Assembly: GCA_045660065.1 (NCBI GenBank)
Contig: JAZRDC010000026.1
Span: forward strand, 16,776-80,775
Reading direction: 5' to 3'
Origin: RGIG2094 sp045660065
GTDB lineage: Bacteria; Bacillota; Clostridia; RGIG6154
DNA: 64,000 nucleotides
Under the pieces are notes generated by a model. That model was not told the origin of the DNA. It saw only the letters and a program-made list of their open reading frames with translations, and made no database searches. Both the position numbers and the translations under genes were made by a program. How positions within the stretch are numbered: the stretch's first letter is position 1; every line of letters starts with the position of its first letter. This document shows positions 23,503-31,779 of this stretch, in pieces.

Positions 23503-24411
23503 TTAAAAATATTCTTTTGCATTTTGTAAATCTGACTGAATTTGCTCTTTCAATTCTTCCAAACTGTCAAATTTCTTTTCTTCACGCAAAAAATTAAGTA
23601 AATTAAATGATATTTTTTTACCGTAAAAATCACCTTCAGCATCAATAATATGTGCTTCAAGCAACGGTGTATTTCCACCAACTGTGGGCTTAATACCAAT
23701 ATTGATTATGGAATTATACTCCACACAATCTATTATGGTTTTACCTGCATAAACGCCGAATTTGGGTACAATTTTATCACTGCCAAAATTAATATTTGCA
23801 GTAGGAAAACCAATTCCTGTTCCCAGATGATTACCGTGAACAACTTCTCCCTCTATGGAAAAAGGTCTGCCAAGCATTTTATTGGCGCAAGTTACATCAC
23901 CATTTTTAAGAAATTCACGAATTTTTGAACTTGAAACAATCAAACCGTCTTGTTCAAAAAGGTCTTCAACATTGGTTTCAATTCCAAATTGCTCTGCAAA
24001 AGATTTCAAAAAAGCACTTGTGCCTTTGGCTTTTGCACCAAAAGAATAATGTTTGCCAACAACAATATGTTTTGCACCTAATTTTTCAGCAACTGTTTTT
24101 TCGACAAATTCTTCAGGTGAAAGGGCTAAAAACTTTTCATCTGGCTTCTGATACACTAATACATCTATACCAAGATTATCAAAAATCTTCTCTTTTTCAG
24201 AATTCGAAGTCAAAATTTCAATATTTTTGCCAAAAAACTTCTGCGGATGTTCGGAAAAAGTATATATAACTGAAAGCAAGTCGTTTTCTTTGGCAATTCT
24301 TACTGCTTTTTCTATAAGCATTTTATGGGCGCAATGCACACCATCAAAATTTCCCAACACCACAACCGAATTTTTTAATGTTAAATTATCGTTTGCGTAA
24401 AATATTTTCAT
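23503..24411 (-). CDS. ribF: Bifunctional riboflavin kinase / FAD synthetase
   Basis: Makes FMN and FAD from riboflavin. The N-terminal adenylyltransferase domain contains GNFDGVHCAHK, where the usual HxGH is HCAH, and SSSKIREFLKNGDV near its end. The C-terminal kinase domain begins near residue 183 with IEGEVVHGNHLGTGIGFPTA. The length of 302 residues is normal. It is the last gene of the nusA-infB operon, 3 bases after truB, the standard Firmicutes order, so no FMN riboswitch is expected or seen. Confidence 0.94.
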   Translation of the reverse strand: MKIFYANDNLTLKNSVVVLGNFDGVHCAHKMLIEKAVRIAKENDLLSVIYTFSEHPQKFFGKNIEILTSNSEKEKIFDNLGIDVLVYQKPDEKFLALSPEEFVEKTVAEKLGAKHIVVGKHYSFGAKAKGTSAFLKSFAEQFGIETNVEDLFEQDGLIVSSSKIREFLKNGDVTCANKMLGRPFSIEGEVVHGNHLGTGIGFPTANINFGSDKIVPKFGVYAGKTIIDCVEYNSIINIGIKPTVGGNTPLLEAHIIDAEGDFYGKKISFNLLNFLREEKKFDSLEELKEQIQSDLQNAKEYF

Positions 24412-24414
24412 TTA

Positions 24415-25119
24415 TTACTCCTTAACAAAAGTTTCAGGCGGAATAAGAACTTTTTCATACTCACCATTTTGCCAAAGTTGTTCAAACTCTTCAAGAGTTA
24501 TACTGTTTTCAATGGTAAAAGAAGCACTTTTTGTTCTGACTAATGATGCCATATAACCTCCGCAACCGAGTTTTTCGCCAATATCGTTGCAAAGTGTTCT
24601 GATGTAGGTGCCTTTTGAGCAACAAATATCAAGTTCAACTGTATTATCGGTTAAATTGATATCAAGAACATCGATAGAATGAATTGTTATTATGCGAGGC
24701 TCTCTTTCAATTTCCTTACCTTCTCTTGCGAGTTTATAGAGTTTCTGTCCATTTATTTTTACAGCGCTATACATTGGCGGAGTCTGACTGATTTCACCAA
24801 CAAAATCACTTACAACACTTTTTATTGTATCTTCTGTAACACAAACTTCTCTTTCAGAAGTGATTTCTCCCTCGCTATCTTGAGTTGTAGTTGTTTTACC
24901 TAACTGCAAAAGTGCCTTATAACGCTTTGTTCCATCCATAATCGCCTGTGAAAGTTTTGTGGATTCTCTGCCGATGCAAATAGGTAAAACTCCTGTTGCC
25001 AAAGGATCAAGAGTTCCGGTATGACCGACTTTTTTAATTTTTGTAATTCTTCTTATAACTGCCACTACAAAATGTGAACTTTTGCCGTATGGCTTGTTAA
25101 TATTTACTATACCTGTCAA
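24415..25119 (-). CDS. truB: tRNA pseudouridine-55 synthase
   Basis: Converts uridine 55 in the T-loop of tRNAs to pseudouridine. The catalytic aspartate is in GHTGTLDPLATGVLP near residue 38, and the N-terminal GIVNINKPYGKSSH is typical. It has 234 residues, shorter than the E. coli enzyme, with a reduced C-terminal region and no clear PUA domain. It lies between nrnA and ribF in the translation operon. Confidence 0.94.
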   Translation of the reverse strand: MTGIVNINKPYGKSSHFVVAVIRRITKIKKVGHTGTLDPLATGVLPICIGRESTKLSQAIMDGTKRYKALLQLGKTTTTQDSEGEITSEREVCVTEDTIKSVVSDFVGEISQTPPMYSAVKINGQKLYKLAREGKEIEREPRIITIHSIDVLDINLTDNTVELDICCSKGTYIRTLCNDIGEKLGCGGYMASLVRTKSASFTIENSITLEEFEQLWQNGEYEKVLIPPETFVKE

Positions 25120-25131
25120 ACCACTTTCTCC

Positions 25132-26079
25132 TTACATATCTTTAGTTATTTCAATTACTTTGTTTTTAACATCTTCCAAAGAATTATCGCAGGAAAACCC
25201 TGCCGCTCTTATATGACCACCGCCACCAAAGCAAGATGCAATAACAGTAGCATCAGCATAAGAATTTGTTCTTATGCTTCCTTTTGTTTTGCCGTCTTTT
25301 TCTTTGATAAGGCAGGCAATTTCAACACCTTTTACACTTCTTAATACATCAACTAAACCTTCAGTATGTTCATAAGTTGCACCAAAATCTTTAAGGCAAT
25401 TTTCGTCAATTATCGCAACAGCAACTTTTCCGTTGTGGCATACTAACATATTTTCAACCAGATATGCCTGAAGTTTTAATTCTGCCAAGGTGTTTGTTGC
25501 AAACATAAGTCTGTTAATTTCTGCACTGTCAAAATCATATTTTAACAATTCAGAAGCAACGATGTGTGTATCTGGTGAAACATTGGAATAAGCAAAGCAA
25601 CCTGTATCTGAAGAAATGGCACAATACAAAAGTGACGCACTGCTGTTATCAATATCAGTTCCTAACTCCTGCAACAATTCAAAAACCAACTCACCTGTTG
25701 CTGATGCATCTCCTTTAACAAAGTTAAGTTTCCCATAACCTTTGTTTGTAAAATGATGGTCAACATTAAGTGTGTTATTATGATTTTCGTAGTACTCTTT
25801 AAAAGTCCCGAGTCTGCCCGTATCGCCGCAATCAAGAGCAATTAAGCAATCATATTCGCAATCAGGCAATTCTGTTTTGTATTCAACAGGTGCAAAGCCA
25901 AGCATAAACTCAAGTCTTTCGCTCACCTGTTCATTTAAATACACATCTGCAACTTTATTCAATTTATTTAAACTGTATTTTAAAGCAAAGGCGCTGCCCA
26001 AGGCATCGCCATCTGCTGAAATATGAACAAAAATTGCAATTTTTTCTGCTTTTAACAAAGCATTTGCTATATTTTTCAT
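25132..26079 (-). CDS. nrnA: DHH/DHHA1 phosphoesterase NrnA
   Basis: Nano-RNase and 3'-phosphoadenosine 5'-phosphate phosphatase. The DHH-domain metal ligands are seen in HISADGDALGS near residue 18, LDCGDTGR near 78 and VDHHFTNKGY near 98. The C-terminal DHHA1 domain has GGGGHIRAAGF near 289. It lies between rbfA and truB, a common arrangement in Firmicutes, and likely recycles di- and trinucleotides during RNA decay. Confidence 0.92.
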   Translation of the reverse strand: MKNIANALLKAEKIAIFVHISADGDALGSAFALKYSLNKLNKVADVYLNEQVSERLEFMLGFAPVEYKTELPDCEYDCLIALDCGDTGRLGTFKEYYENHNNTLNVDHHFTNKGYGKLNFVKGDASATGELVFELLQELGTDIDNSSASLLYCAISSDTGCFAYSNVSPDTHIVASELLKYDFDSAEINRLMFATNTLAELKLQAYLVENMLVCHNGKVAVAIIDENCLKDFGATYEHTEGLVDVLRSVKGVEIACLIKEKDGKTKGSIRTNSYADATVIASCFGGGGHIRAAGFSCDNSLEDVKNKVIEITKDM

Positions 26080-26082
26080 ATA

Positions 26083-26430
26083 TTATTCACCGTTAAGTTC
26101 ATTAATAATTTTGTTAATGTGAGAACCATACTCAATTGAGTCGTCTATAACAAAGTGAAGTTCAGGTGTGTATCTTAATTTTGTTCTTGAAGAAACTTCT
26201 TTTCTGATAAAGCCCGCACTGCTGCTTAAACCTTTAAGAATTTCTTTTTTCTTTTCTTCATTACAAAAAGCGGAAACATACACCTTTGCAAATTTTAAAT
26301 CCTTTGTAACTATTACAGACACAACTGAAAGTAAAACTCCGTCAAGTCTTGGATCTTTTAAAGTCGGCAAAATTGAACACAGTTCTCTTTTGATTTCTTC
26401 ATCAATTTTTTGTTGTCTGAATTTAGCCAT
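26083..26430 (-). CDS. rbfA: Ribosome-binding factor A
   Basis: A 115-residue KH-like protein that helps mature the 30S subunit. The LSVVSVIVTKDLKFAKVYVS strand region and the C-terminal RYTPELHFVIDDSIEYG are typical. It follows infB by 14 bases, as is almost universal in bacteria, with AAAGGAAA before the ATG. Confidence 0.95.
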   Translation of the reverse strand: MAKFRQQKIDEEIKRELCSILPTLKDPRLDGVLLSVVSVIVTKDLKFAKVYVSAFCNEEKKKEILKGLSSSAGFIRKEVSSRTKLRYTPELHFVIDDSIEYGSHINKIINELNGE

Positions 26431-26444
26431 AACGTTTCCTTTCG

Positions 26445-28790
26445 TTATCGTTTAATTTCTTCCATAATGAAACTTTCCACGATGTCGCCTTCTTTGATAT
26501 CGTTGAAGTTTTCGATGCCGATACCACATTCGTAACCACTTGCTACTTCTTTAACGTCGTCTTTAAATCTCTTAAGTGAGTCTAAAACACCTTCGTGAAT
26601 AACAATACTGTCACGAACAACACGAACCTGTGAATTTCTTGAAATTTTACCGTCCAATACATATGAACCACCAATTGTACCAACGCCTGAAACTTTAAAT
26701 GTCTGTCTGATTTCAGCGTGGCCCTGAACAACTTCTTTAAATTCAGGATCGAGCATACCTTTCATAGCGGCTTCAATTTCTTCAATAGCAGTATAAATAA
26801 CTCTGTAAAGACGGATTTCAACTTCCGCTTTTTCTGCACTTGAAATAGCATTCGCATCAGGACGAACGTTAAATCCAACGATAATAGCATTAGACGCTGA
26901 TGCAAGCATAACGTCTGAATCGTTAACACCACCAACACCGCCGTGGATAATTCTGATTCTAACCTCATCATTGCTTAATTTTTCCAATGACTGTTTAACT
27001 GCTTCAACAGAACCCTGAACATCGGCCTTAATGATAATGTTGAGTTCTTTCATCTTACCCTGTTCAATCTGACTGAACAAGTTTTCAAGAGATGCTTTCT
27101 GTGTTGCCTGAAGTGCTTCTTCTTTCTGTTTTGCAATTCTTTCGTCAACAACTTCACGGGCTTTTTTCTCGTTTTCTACAACGTAGAACAAATCGCCGCC
27201 GCTTGGAACGCTTGATAAGCCCAATACTTCAACAGGAACAGAAGGTTCTGCAGTTTTTACTCTTTCTCCTCTGTCGTTCATCATTGCACGAACTCTACCA
27301 ATTGAAGTACCTACAACTACAACATCACCGATTTTTAATGTACCGTTCTGAACCAAAACTGTTGCAATAGGACCTCTGCCCTTATCAAGTCTTGATTCAA
27401 TAACAATACCTCTTGCTTCTCTATTTGGATTTGCTTTAAGTTCTCTCATATCAGCAACCAAAAGAAGCATTTCCAAAAGTTCGTCAATACCCTGACCTGT
27501 GAGGGCTGAAACATTAACGCAAATTGTATCGCCACCCCACTGTTCAGGAATAAGTTCATGTTCAGTAAGTTCCTGCAAAACTCTGTCAGGATTTGCTGTA
27601 TCTTTATCGCATTTATTAACTGCAACAATTACGCTTACACCTGCGGCTTTTGCGTGGTTAATTGCTTCTACAGTCTGTGGCATAATACCGTCATCTGCGG
27701 CAACAACCAAAATTGCAATATCAGTTGCCATTGCACCTCTTGCACGCATAGCAGTAAATGCTTCGTGACCAGGGGTATCTAAGAATGTAATTTCTTTATC
27801 GTTAAGATTTACTCTGTACGCACCGATATGCTGAGTAATACCACCCGCTTCACCTGCAGTAACATGTGTACTTCTGATTTTATCCAAAAGACTTGTTTTA
27901 CCGTGGTCAACGTGTCCCATTACGCAAACAACAGGGCTTCTTGGGAGCAAATCTTCTTCTTTGTCTTCAATGTCAATAAGAAGTGATTCTTCTGCTGTGA
28001 TGATAATTTCCTTTTTAACAATTGCTTCAAATTCTTCTGCAACAATTGCGGCTGTATCAAAGTCGATGATATCGCTTACTGCAGCCATCTGACCTAACAT
28101 AAACAACTTTTTAACAACTTCTGCTGCTGTCTTTTTAAGTCTTGATGCAAGTTCACCAACAGAAATTGTATCAGGAATTTCAACTTCCAATTTAACAGGC
28201 TTTGGAATAACCTTTTTAACCTGCTGAAGTGGTTTGTTATCCTTTTTACCAAATCTGTTCTGACCTTTTTTAATTTTCTGCTTGTTCTGAACATTATCTT
28301 TAATTTTGTCAGAAACCATTTCTTCTATACGTTCAACTTTTTCAATTCTGTTAACATCAATTGCTTCAGAACGAGTGTTTACTACTACGTTTACGCGTTC
28401 TTTTTTAGGCTGAGGCTGAGCCTGTTTTTTCTTTTCTGACTTTTCAAAAGGATGCGGATTTGAAGGCTTTTTAACTTTTTCTTCCTTCTTTTCCTCTGCA
28501 GGTTTTTCTTCCTTTACTTCTTCCTTTGGTTCTTCTTTTACAGGTTCAGGCTTTGGCTCTTCTTTTTTGATAAGTTTACCATATTCCATGGTACTGTTCA
28601 AAAGATTAAACTTTCCGCCTTTGTCATATTTTTGTGACAACACTTCAAAGATAATATCAAGTTGATTTTCTTCTAAAACAGTCATATATCCTTTAACTGA
28701 TATACCAAACTGTTCTAAGATAGTTATTATATCTTTGCTTGTCATATTTAAATCTTTTGCAAGTTCATGCACTCTGATTTTTTGCAGCAT
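26445..28790 (-). CDS. infB: Translation initiation factor IF-2
   Basis: A GTPase of 781 residues that positions initiator tRNA. It has an N-terminal IF2_N segment (RVHELAKDLNMTSKDII), a long Lys/Glu/Pro-rich linker at about residues 70-150, a second IF2_N domain, then the G domain with GHVDHGKTSLLD near residue 293, DTPGHE and NKCDK, and the C-terminal domains II to IV. The linker is repetitive and low-complexity and varies widely in other species. The ATG has GAGGAA eight bases upstream. Confidence 0.96.
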   Translation of the reverse strand: MLQKIRVHELAKDLNMTSKDIITILEQFGISVKGYMTVLEENQLDIIFEVLSQKYDKGGKFNLLNSTMEYGKLIKKEEPKPEPVKEEPKEEVKEEKPAEEKKEEKVKKPSNPHPFEKSEKKKQAQPQPKKERVNVVVNTRSEAIDVNRIEKVERIEEMVSDKIKDNVQNKQKIKKGQNRFGKKDNKPLQQVKKVIPKPVKLEVEIPDTISVGELASRLKKTAAEVVKKLFMLGQMAAVSDIIDFDTAAIVAEEFEAIVKKEIIITAEESLLIDIEDKEEDLLPRSPVVCVMGHVDHGKTSLLDKIRSTHVTAGEAGGITQHIGAYRVNLNDKEITFLDTPGHEAFTAMRARGAMATDIAILVVAADDGIMPQTVEAINHAKAAGVSVIVAVNKCDKDTANPDRVLQELTEHELIPEQWGGDTICVNVSALTGQGIDELLEMLLLVADMRELKANPNREARGIVIESRLDKGRGPIATVLVQNGTLKIGDVVVVGTSIGRVRAMMNDRGERVKTAEPSVPVEVLGLSSVPSGGDLFYVVENEKKAREVVDERIAKQKEEALQATQKASLENLFSQIEQGKMKELNIIIKADVQGSVEAVKQSLEKLSNDEVRIRIIHGGVGGVNDSDVMLASASNAIIVGFNVRPDANAISSAEKAEVEIRLYRVIYTAIEEIEAAMKGMLDPEFKEVVQGHAEIRQTFKVSGVGTIGGSYVLDGKISRNSQVRVVRDSIVIHEGVLDSLKRFKDDVKEVASGYECGIGIENFNDIKEGDIVESFIMEEIKR

Positions 28791-28836
28791 TTAAATTCCT
28801 CGCTTTCTTTTCATAGCCGCCGTTTTGACAGCACAA

Positions 28837-29136
28837 TTAAATTTCTTTATCATTATACGCCTTTAAAACAGCGGTTGAAAAATTCTTATCGGTTATTACA
28901 GCAACGCTTCTTGTTTCTTTGCCTGTGCATTTTCCCAAAATTTCTTTTGTGTCTAAATAAATGATTTCAATTCCAGAGTCTGAAAAAATCTTTATTGAAT
29001 TTTCGGAAGTTTCCTTTGTCAGGATTATAAGTTTTGCTTTATTGGTTTTTACCGCTTTTTCACAAAGTTCCAATCCTGTTATAACTTTACCTGCTCTTGT
29101 TGCAAGTCCAATCATTCTTTCGGCTTTACTTTGCAT
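28837..29136 (-). CDS. ylxQ: L7Ae/L30e family RNA-binding protein (YlxQ)
   Basis: A 99-residue member of the L7Ae family with GLATRAGKVITGLELCEKAV near the start, the typical kink-turn-binding fold. Its place between ylxR and infB identifies it as YlxQ, a ribosome-associated protein of poorly known role. The start overlaps the ylxR stop by 11 bases, suggesting coupled translation. Confidence 0.9.
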   Translation of the reverse strand: MQSKAERMIGLATRAGKVITGLELCEKAVKTNKAKLIILTKETSENSIKIFSDSGIEIIYLDTKEILGKCTGKETRSVAVITDKNFSTAVLKAYNDKEI

Positions 29137-29386
29137 CTTTAAGCACTTCCTTTAAATCATTCAGTATGTTTTCATCAGACAACAAGCCTGAAAATCTTGC
29201 AAATTTTTTTGAAGACATAATTTTATCCAGGCATTGCTCCGAGCAGATATAAAATCCTCTGCCACCTGCTTTGAAGGTTTTATCTATCATACCCTTACCC
29301 TCTTTTGCAGTAATTCTTGCCATATTATGCTTATGCTTCATATTTCTGCAACATACGCACATTCTGTAATTAACCTTATCGTTCAT
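29126..29386 (-). CDS. rnpM: YlxR family protein (RnpM)
   Basis: An 86-residue protein with the YlxR hallmarks RMCVCCRNM near residue 8 and KAGGRGFYICSEQCLDK near 39. YlxR, renamed RnpM, binds RNase P RNA and modulates its activity in Bacillus. The family motif is usually CVxCR, here CVCCR. It lies between nusA and ylxQ as in most Gram-positive bacteria. Confidence 0.92.
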   Translation of the reverse strand: MNDKVNYRMCVCCRNMKHKHNMARITAKEGKGMIDKTFKAGGRGFYICSEQCLDKIMSSKKFARFSGLLSDENILNDLKEVLKDAK

Positions 29387-29395
29387 AAATATTCC

Positions 29396-30448
29396 TTAAA
29401 ATTCCAAATTTATGTTATCTTCTGCTTTGATATCGATTTTCCAACCGGTAAGTTTAGCAGCAAGTCTTGCATTCTGACCTTCTCTGCCGATAGCAAGTGA
29501 AAGTTGGAACGCAGGAACTACAACAGTACACATTTTTTCTTCTTCGTTTACTTCAATTGAAATAACCTTTGCAGGGCTCAATGCTGCCTGAATAAATTCA
29601 GCAGGATCTTCACTCCACTTGATAATATCAATTTTTTCGCCGCCCAATGCATCAACAACATTCTGAACTCTGATGCCACGCTGACCTACGCAAGAGCCAA
29701 TCGGGTCGATATTAGGATTTTCTGCATATACTGCAATTTTTGTTCTTGAACCAGGTTCGCGTGAAATTGCTTTAATCTGAACAATTCCTTCACCGATTTC
29801 AGGAACTTCATTTTCAAAAAGTTTACCTACAATACCTGCATTGCTTCTTGAAACAATGATTTCAGGACCGTAGTTTGTTTTGTTTACTTTTGCAACATAA
29901 AGTTTAATCTTATCGCCCGGTTCAATTTTTTCGCCTTCAATCTGTTCACTTGGAGGAATGATTGCTTCAAAATTACCAACATCTACGATAATGTTTTTCT
30001 TATCAATTCTTTTAACAATACCTGTTGTAACAGTATTTTCTTTCTTTCTGAACTCTGTGTAAAGTTTACCGCTTTCTGCTTCACGGAGTTTCTGGAGCAT
30101 AACCTGTTTTGCAGTCTGTGCCGCAATTCTTGAAAACGGAGTCTGGTCGATTTCTTCAACTACAACATCGCCGATTTCATATGCTTCGTTGATTTCTTTT
30201 GCTTCGTCAAGGTCGTATTCGCCATCCTGACCCAAGCCATTTTCTACAACTTTGCAGTGCTTGTAGAGAGTAACATTACCGTTTTCTCTGTTAAGTTCTA
30301 CAACAAGGTCTGCACCTTTAATACCTCTGATGCTTCTTTTATACGCAATTGCAAGTGCGCTTTCGATTGCCTGGAACATATATTCTCTTTCAATTCCTTT
30401 TTCTTTTTCAAGCATAGCAATCGCATTAAGTAATTCTTTGTTATCCAC
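29396..30448 (-). CDS. nusA: Transcription termination/antitermination factor NusA
   Basis: An RNA polymerase-binding factor of 350 residues with the N-terminal domain, an S1 domain (about 135-200, starting near TGIVKRIDKKNIIVDVG) and two KH domains (GSCVGQRGIRVQNVVDALGG near 253 and AIGREGQNARLAAKLTGW near 320). The acidic C-terminal repeats of the E. coli protein are absent, as in Firmicutes. The GTG start has AAGGAGG upstream. It follows rimP by 12 bases. Confidence 0.96.
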   Translation of the reverse strand: MDNKELLNAIAMLEKEKGIEREYMFQAIESALAIAYKRSIRGIKGADLVVELNRENGNVTLYKHCKVVENGLGQDGEYDLDEAKEINEAYEIGDVVVEEIDQTPFSRIAAQTAKQVMLQKLREAESGKLYTEFRKKENTVTTGIVKRIDKKNIIVDVGNFEAIIPPSEQIEGEKIEPGDKIKLYVAKVNKTNYGPEIIVSRSNAGIVGKLFENEVPEIGEGIVQIKAISREPGSRTKIAVYAENPNIDPIGSCVGQRGIRVQNVVDALGGEKIDIIKWSEDPAEFIQAALSPAKVISIEVNEEEKMCTVVVPAFQLSLAIGREGQNARLAAKLTGWKIDIKAEDNINLEF

Positions 30449-30460
30449 AATACATCCTCC

Positions 30461-30925
30461 TTAAAAATCGATAGTTAATCTTACCGATGAAATTTTTTCA
30501 TTTGGTATTTTTAAAAGACTTTCGTCTTCAGTTTCAATTTCTGTTATTTCATTATTTCTTGAAACAAGTTTGCCCTCAAGGCTTTTATTACCTTCAAATG
30601 AGCCATAAAAGTTAACACAAACTTTTTCACCTGCAAATCTATCAAAATCTCTTTGCTTTTTCAGTTTGCGTTCTAAACCCGGCGAAGAAACTTCCAGGTA
30701 ATATCCCTGATCAATTGGGTCTTCTTCGTCCAAAACATCGCTCAAAGGACGAGAAACTGCTTCACAATCATCAATAGAAACAGGTTCGTCTTCTCTGTCG
30801 ATATAAACTCTTAAATAATAGTCAGAACCTTCTTTTTTAAACTCAACATCATAAATCATAATGCCAAGAGGCTCTGCAATTTTTTCCGCGAGTTTTTCAA
30901 CGATTTCTTCTACTTTGTTTGCCAT
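30461..30925 (-). CDS. rimP: Ribosome maturation factor RimP
   Basis: A 154-residue 30S-assembly factor. The two domains are visible, the first with GIMIYDVEFKKEGSDYYLRV and VSSPGLERKLK at its end, the second an Sm-like fold. It is the first gene of the nusA-infB operon. The message begins about 80 bases upstream and carries a long hairpin in the leader, which may adjust expression of the whole operon. Confidence 0.95.
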   Translation of the reverse strand: MANKVEEIVEKLAEKIAEPLGIMIYDVEFKKEGSDYYLRVYIDREDEPVSIDDCEAVSRPLSDVLDEEDPIDQGYYLEVSSPGLERKLKKQRDFDRFAGEKVCVNFYGSFEGNKSLEGKLVSRNNEITEIETEDESLLKIPNEKISSVRLTIDF

Positions 30926-30959
30926 ACAACAACCTCCCTGAAATCCACCGTATACAACG

Positions 30960-30990
30960 CAAAAGAGTGAGCTTTCTGCTCACTCCTTTG
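30960..30990 (-). promoter_or_regulatory. rimP-operon leader hairpin
   Basis: The minus-strand leader contains a 13-position stem, CAAAGGAGTGAGC pairing with GCTCACTCTTTTG with one G-T pair, around a 5-base loop. The downstream arm ends in four T, so it could act as a weak attenuator. The 5' arm contains AAAGGAG, a decoy ribosome-binding sequence far from the start codon. Confidence 0.6.
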
Positions 30991-31011
30991 CCAAATTCTT
31001 ATGTTATTGTT

Positions 31012-31040
31012 ATTTTAACACATTTTTTTAAAAAAATCAA
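31012..31040 (-). promoter_or_regulatory. Sigma-A-type promoter of the rimP-ribF operon
   Basis: TTGATT, a 17-base spacer and TAAAAT on the minus strand. The predicted start lies near 31005, so the leader contains the 13-bp hairpin and the GGGAGG ribosome site of rimP. Confidence 0.78.
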
Positions 31041-31056
31041 GTGTTTTAGCAAATTT

Positions 31057-31698
31057 TTAAATATTTTCATCAATTTCCTGATTTTTAACTACTTCAAGTT
31101 TTGTTACCGATACCTCATAGGCAGTTTTTTCGGCAAATTCATCTTCAGAAATTTTCTTTTTATAATCTCTGCTCTGTATTCTGCCCCAAAGTTTGATATT
31201 GGTGCCAACTTCAAGATTTCCTGTAAACTTGGCGTTTCTCCCCCAAGTAATGCAAGGAATGTAGTCAGATTTACCATACTGTCTGTTTACTGCGATTAAA
31301 ACATCGCAAATTTCTCTGCCGAAAGGTGTGGTTCTGTATACGGGAGTTTTGCAGATATAACCGTTAAGAAAGATAGAATTCGGGGACTCATAATCTTCTG
31401 TCATATCATAAATCTTTTTAACAAACACAGTAAGTACCAGTTTATTCCCTTCATCGGAATAATTGTTATATGACCGAAATTGCCCCTCAACCTGAATAAG
31501 TCTTCCCGGATACAAATCAAAATCGCTTATCATTCTTTCGGAAATAGTCAGAATAACGCTGTCATAATTATCGCTAAGCCTTGGAACTTTCAAGCACAGT
31601 TTACAAAATCCTTCACCGTATATTTCATGGCTGTATTCAGGGACGCTGTCTACCATCCCTTCAAGCCTGGCCTCGTTATTTGTAAGCAGTTTTTCCAT
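31057..31698 (-). CDS. Tandem OB-fold SSB-like protein
   Basis: A 213-residue protein that appears to hold two OB-folds. The C-terminal one (from about residue 108) has SSB features: NGYICKTPVYRTTPFGREIC, then VLIAVNR and IPCITWGRNAKF with GRIQSRDY. The N-terminal half is more divergent but has a similar strand pattern (LEGMVDSVPEYSHEIYG, VEGQFRSYNNY). The acidic C-terminal tip that recruits SSB partners is absent, so it is probably not the main replication SSB. It lies between polC and the rimP operon, with its own strong GGAGGG site. Function unknown; binding of single-stranded nucleic acid is likely. Confidence 0.75.
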   Translation of the reverse strand: MEKLLTNNEARLEGMVDSVPEYSHEIYGEGFCKLCLKVPRLSDNYDSVILTISERMISDFDLYPGRLIQVEGQFRSYNNYSDEGNKLVLTVFVKKIYDMTEDYESPNSIFLNGYICKTPVYRTTPFGREICDVLIAVNRQYGKSDYIPCITWGRNAKFTGNLEVGTNIKLWGRIQSRDYKKKISEDEFAEKTAYEVSVTKLEVVKNQEIDENI

Positions 31699-31779
31699 AA
31701 ATACCCTCCTAAAGTATAAAAGCCTGATTTACACTTAAATCGTTATATTTATATTTATGCAAAAACTACCAATGATATA

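Noticed and set aside
24412..24414. FMN riboswitch before ribF
   Set aside because: ribF starts 3 bases after truB inside an operon, so no leader exists.
28330..28590. Tandem repeat or mobile sequence in the Lys/Glu/Pro-rich stretch
   Set aside because: It is the normal low-complexity linker of IF-2, in frame and flanked by intact domains.
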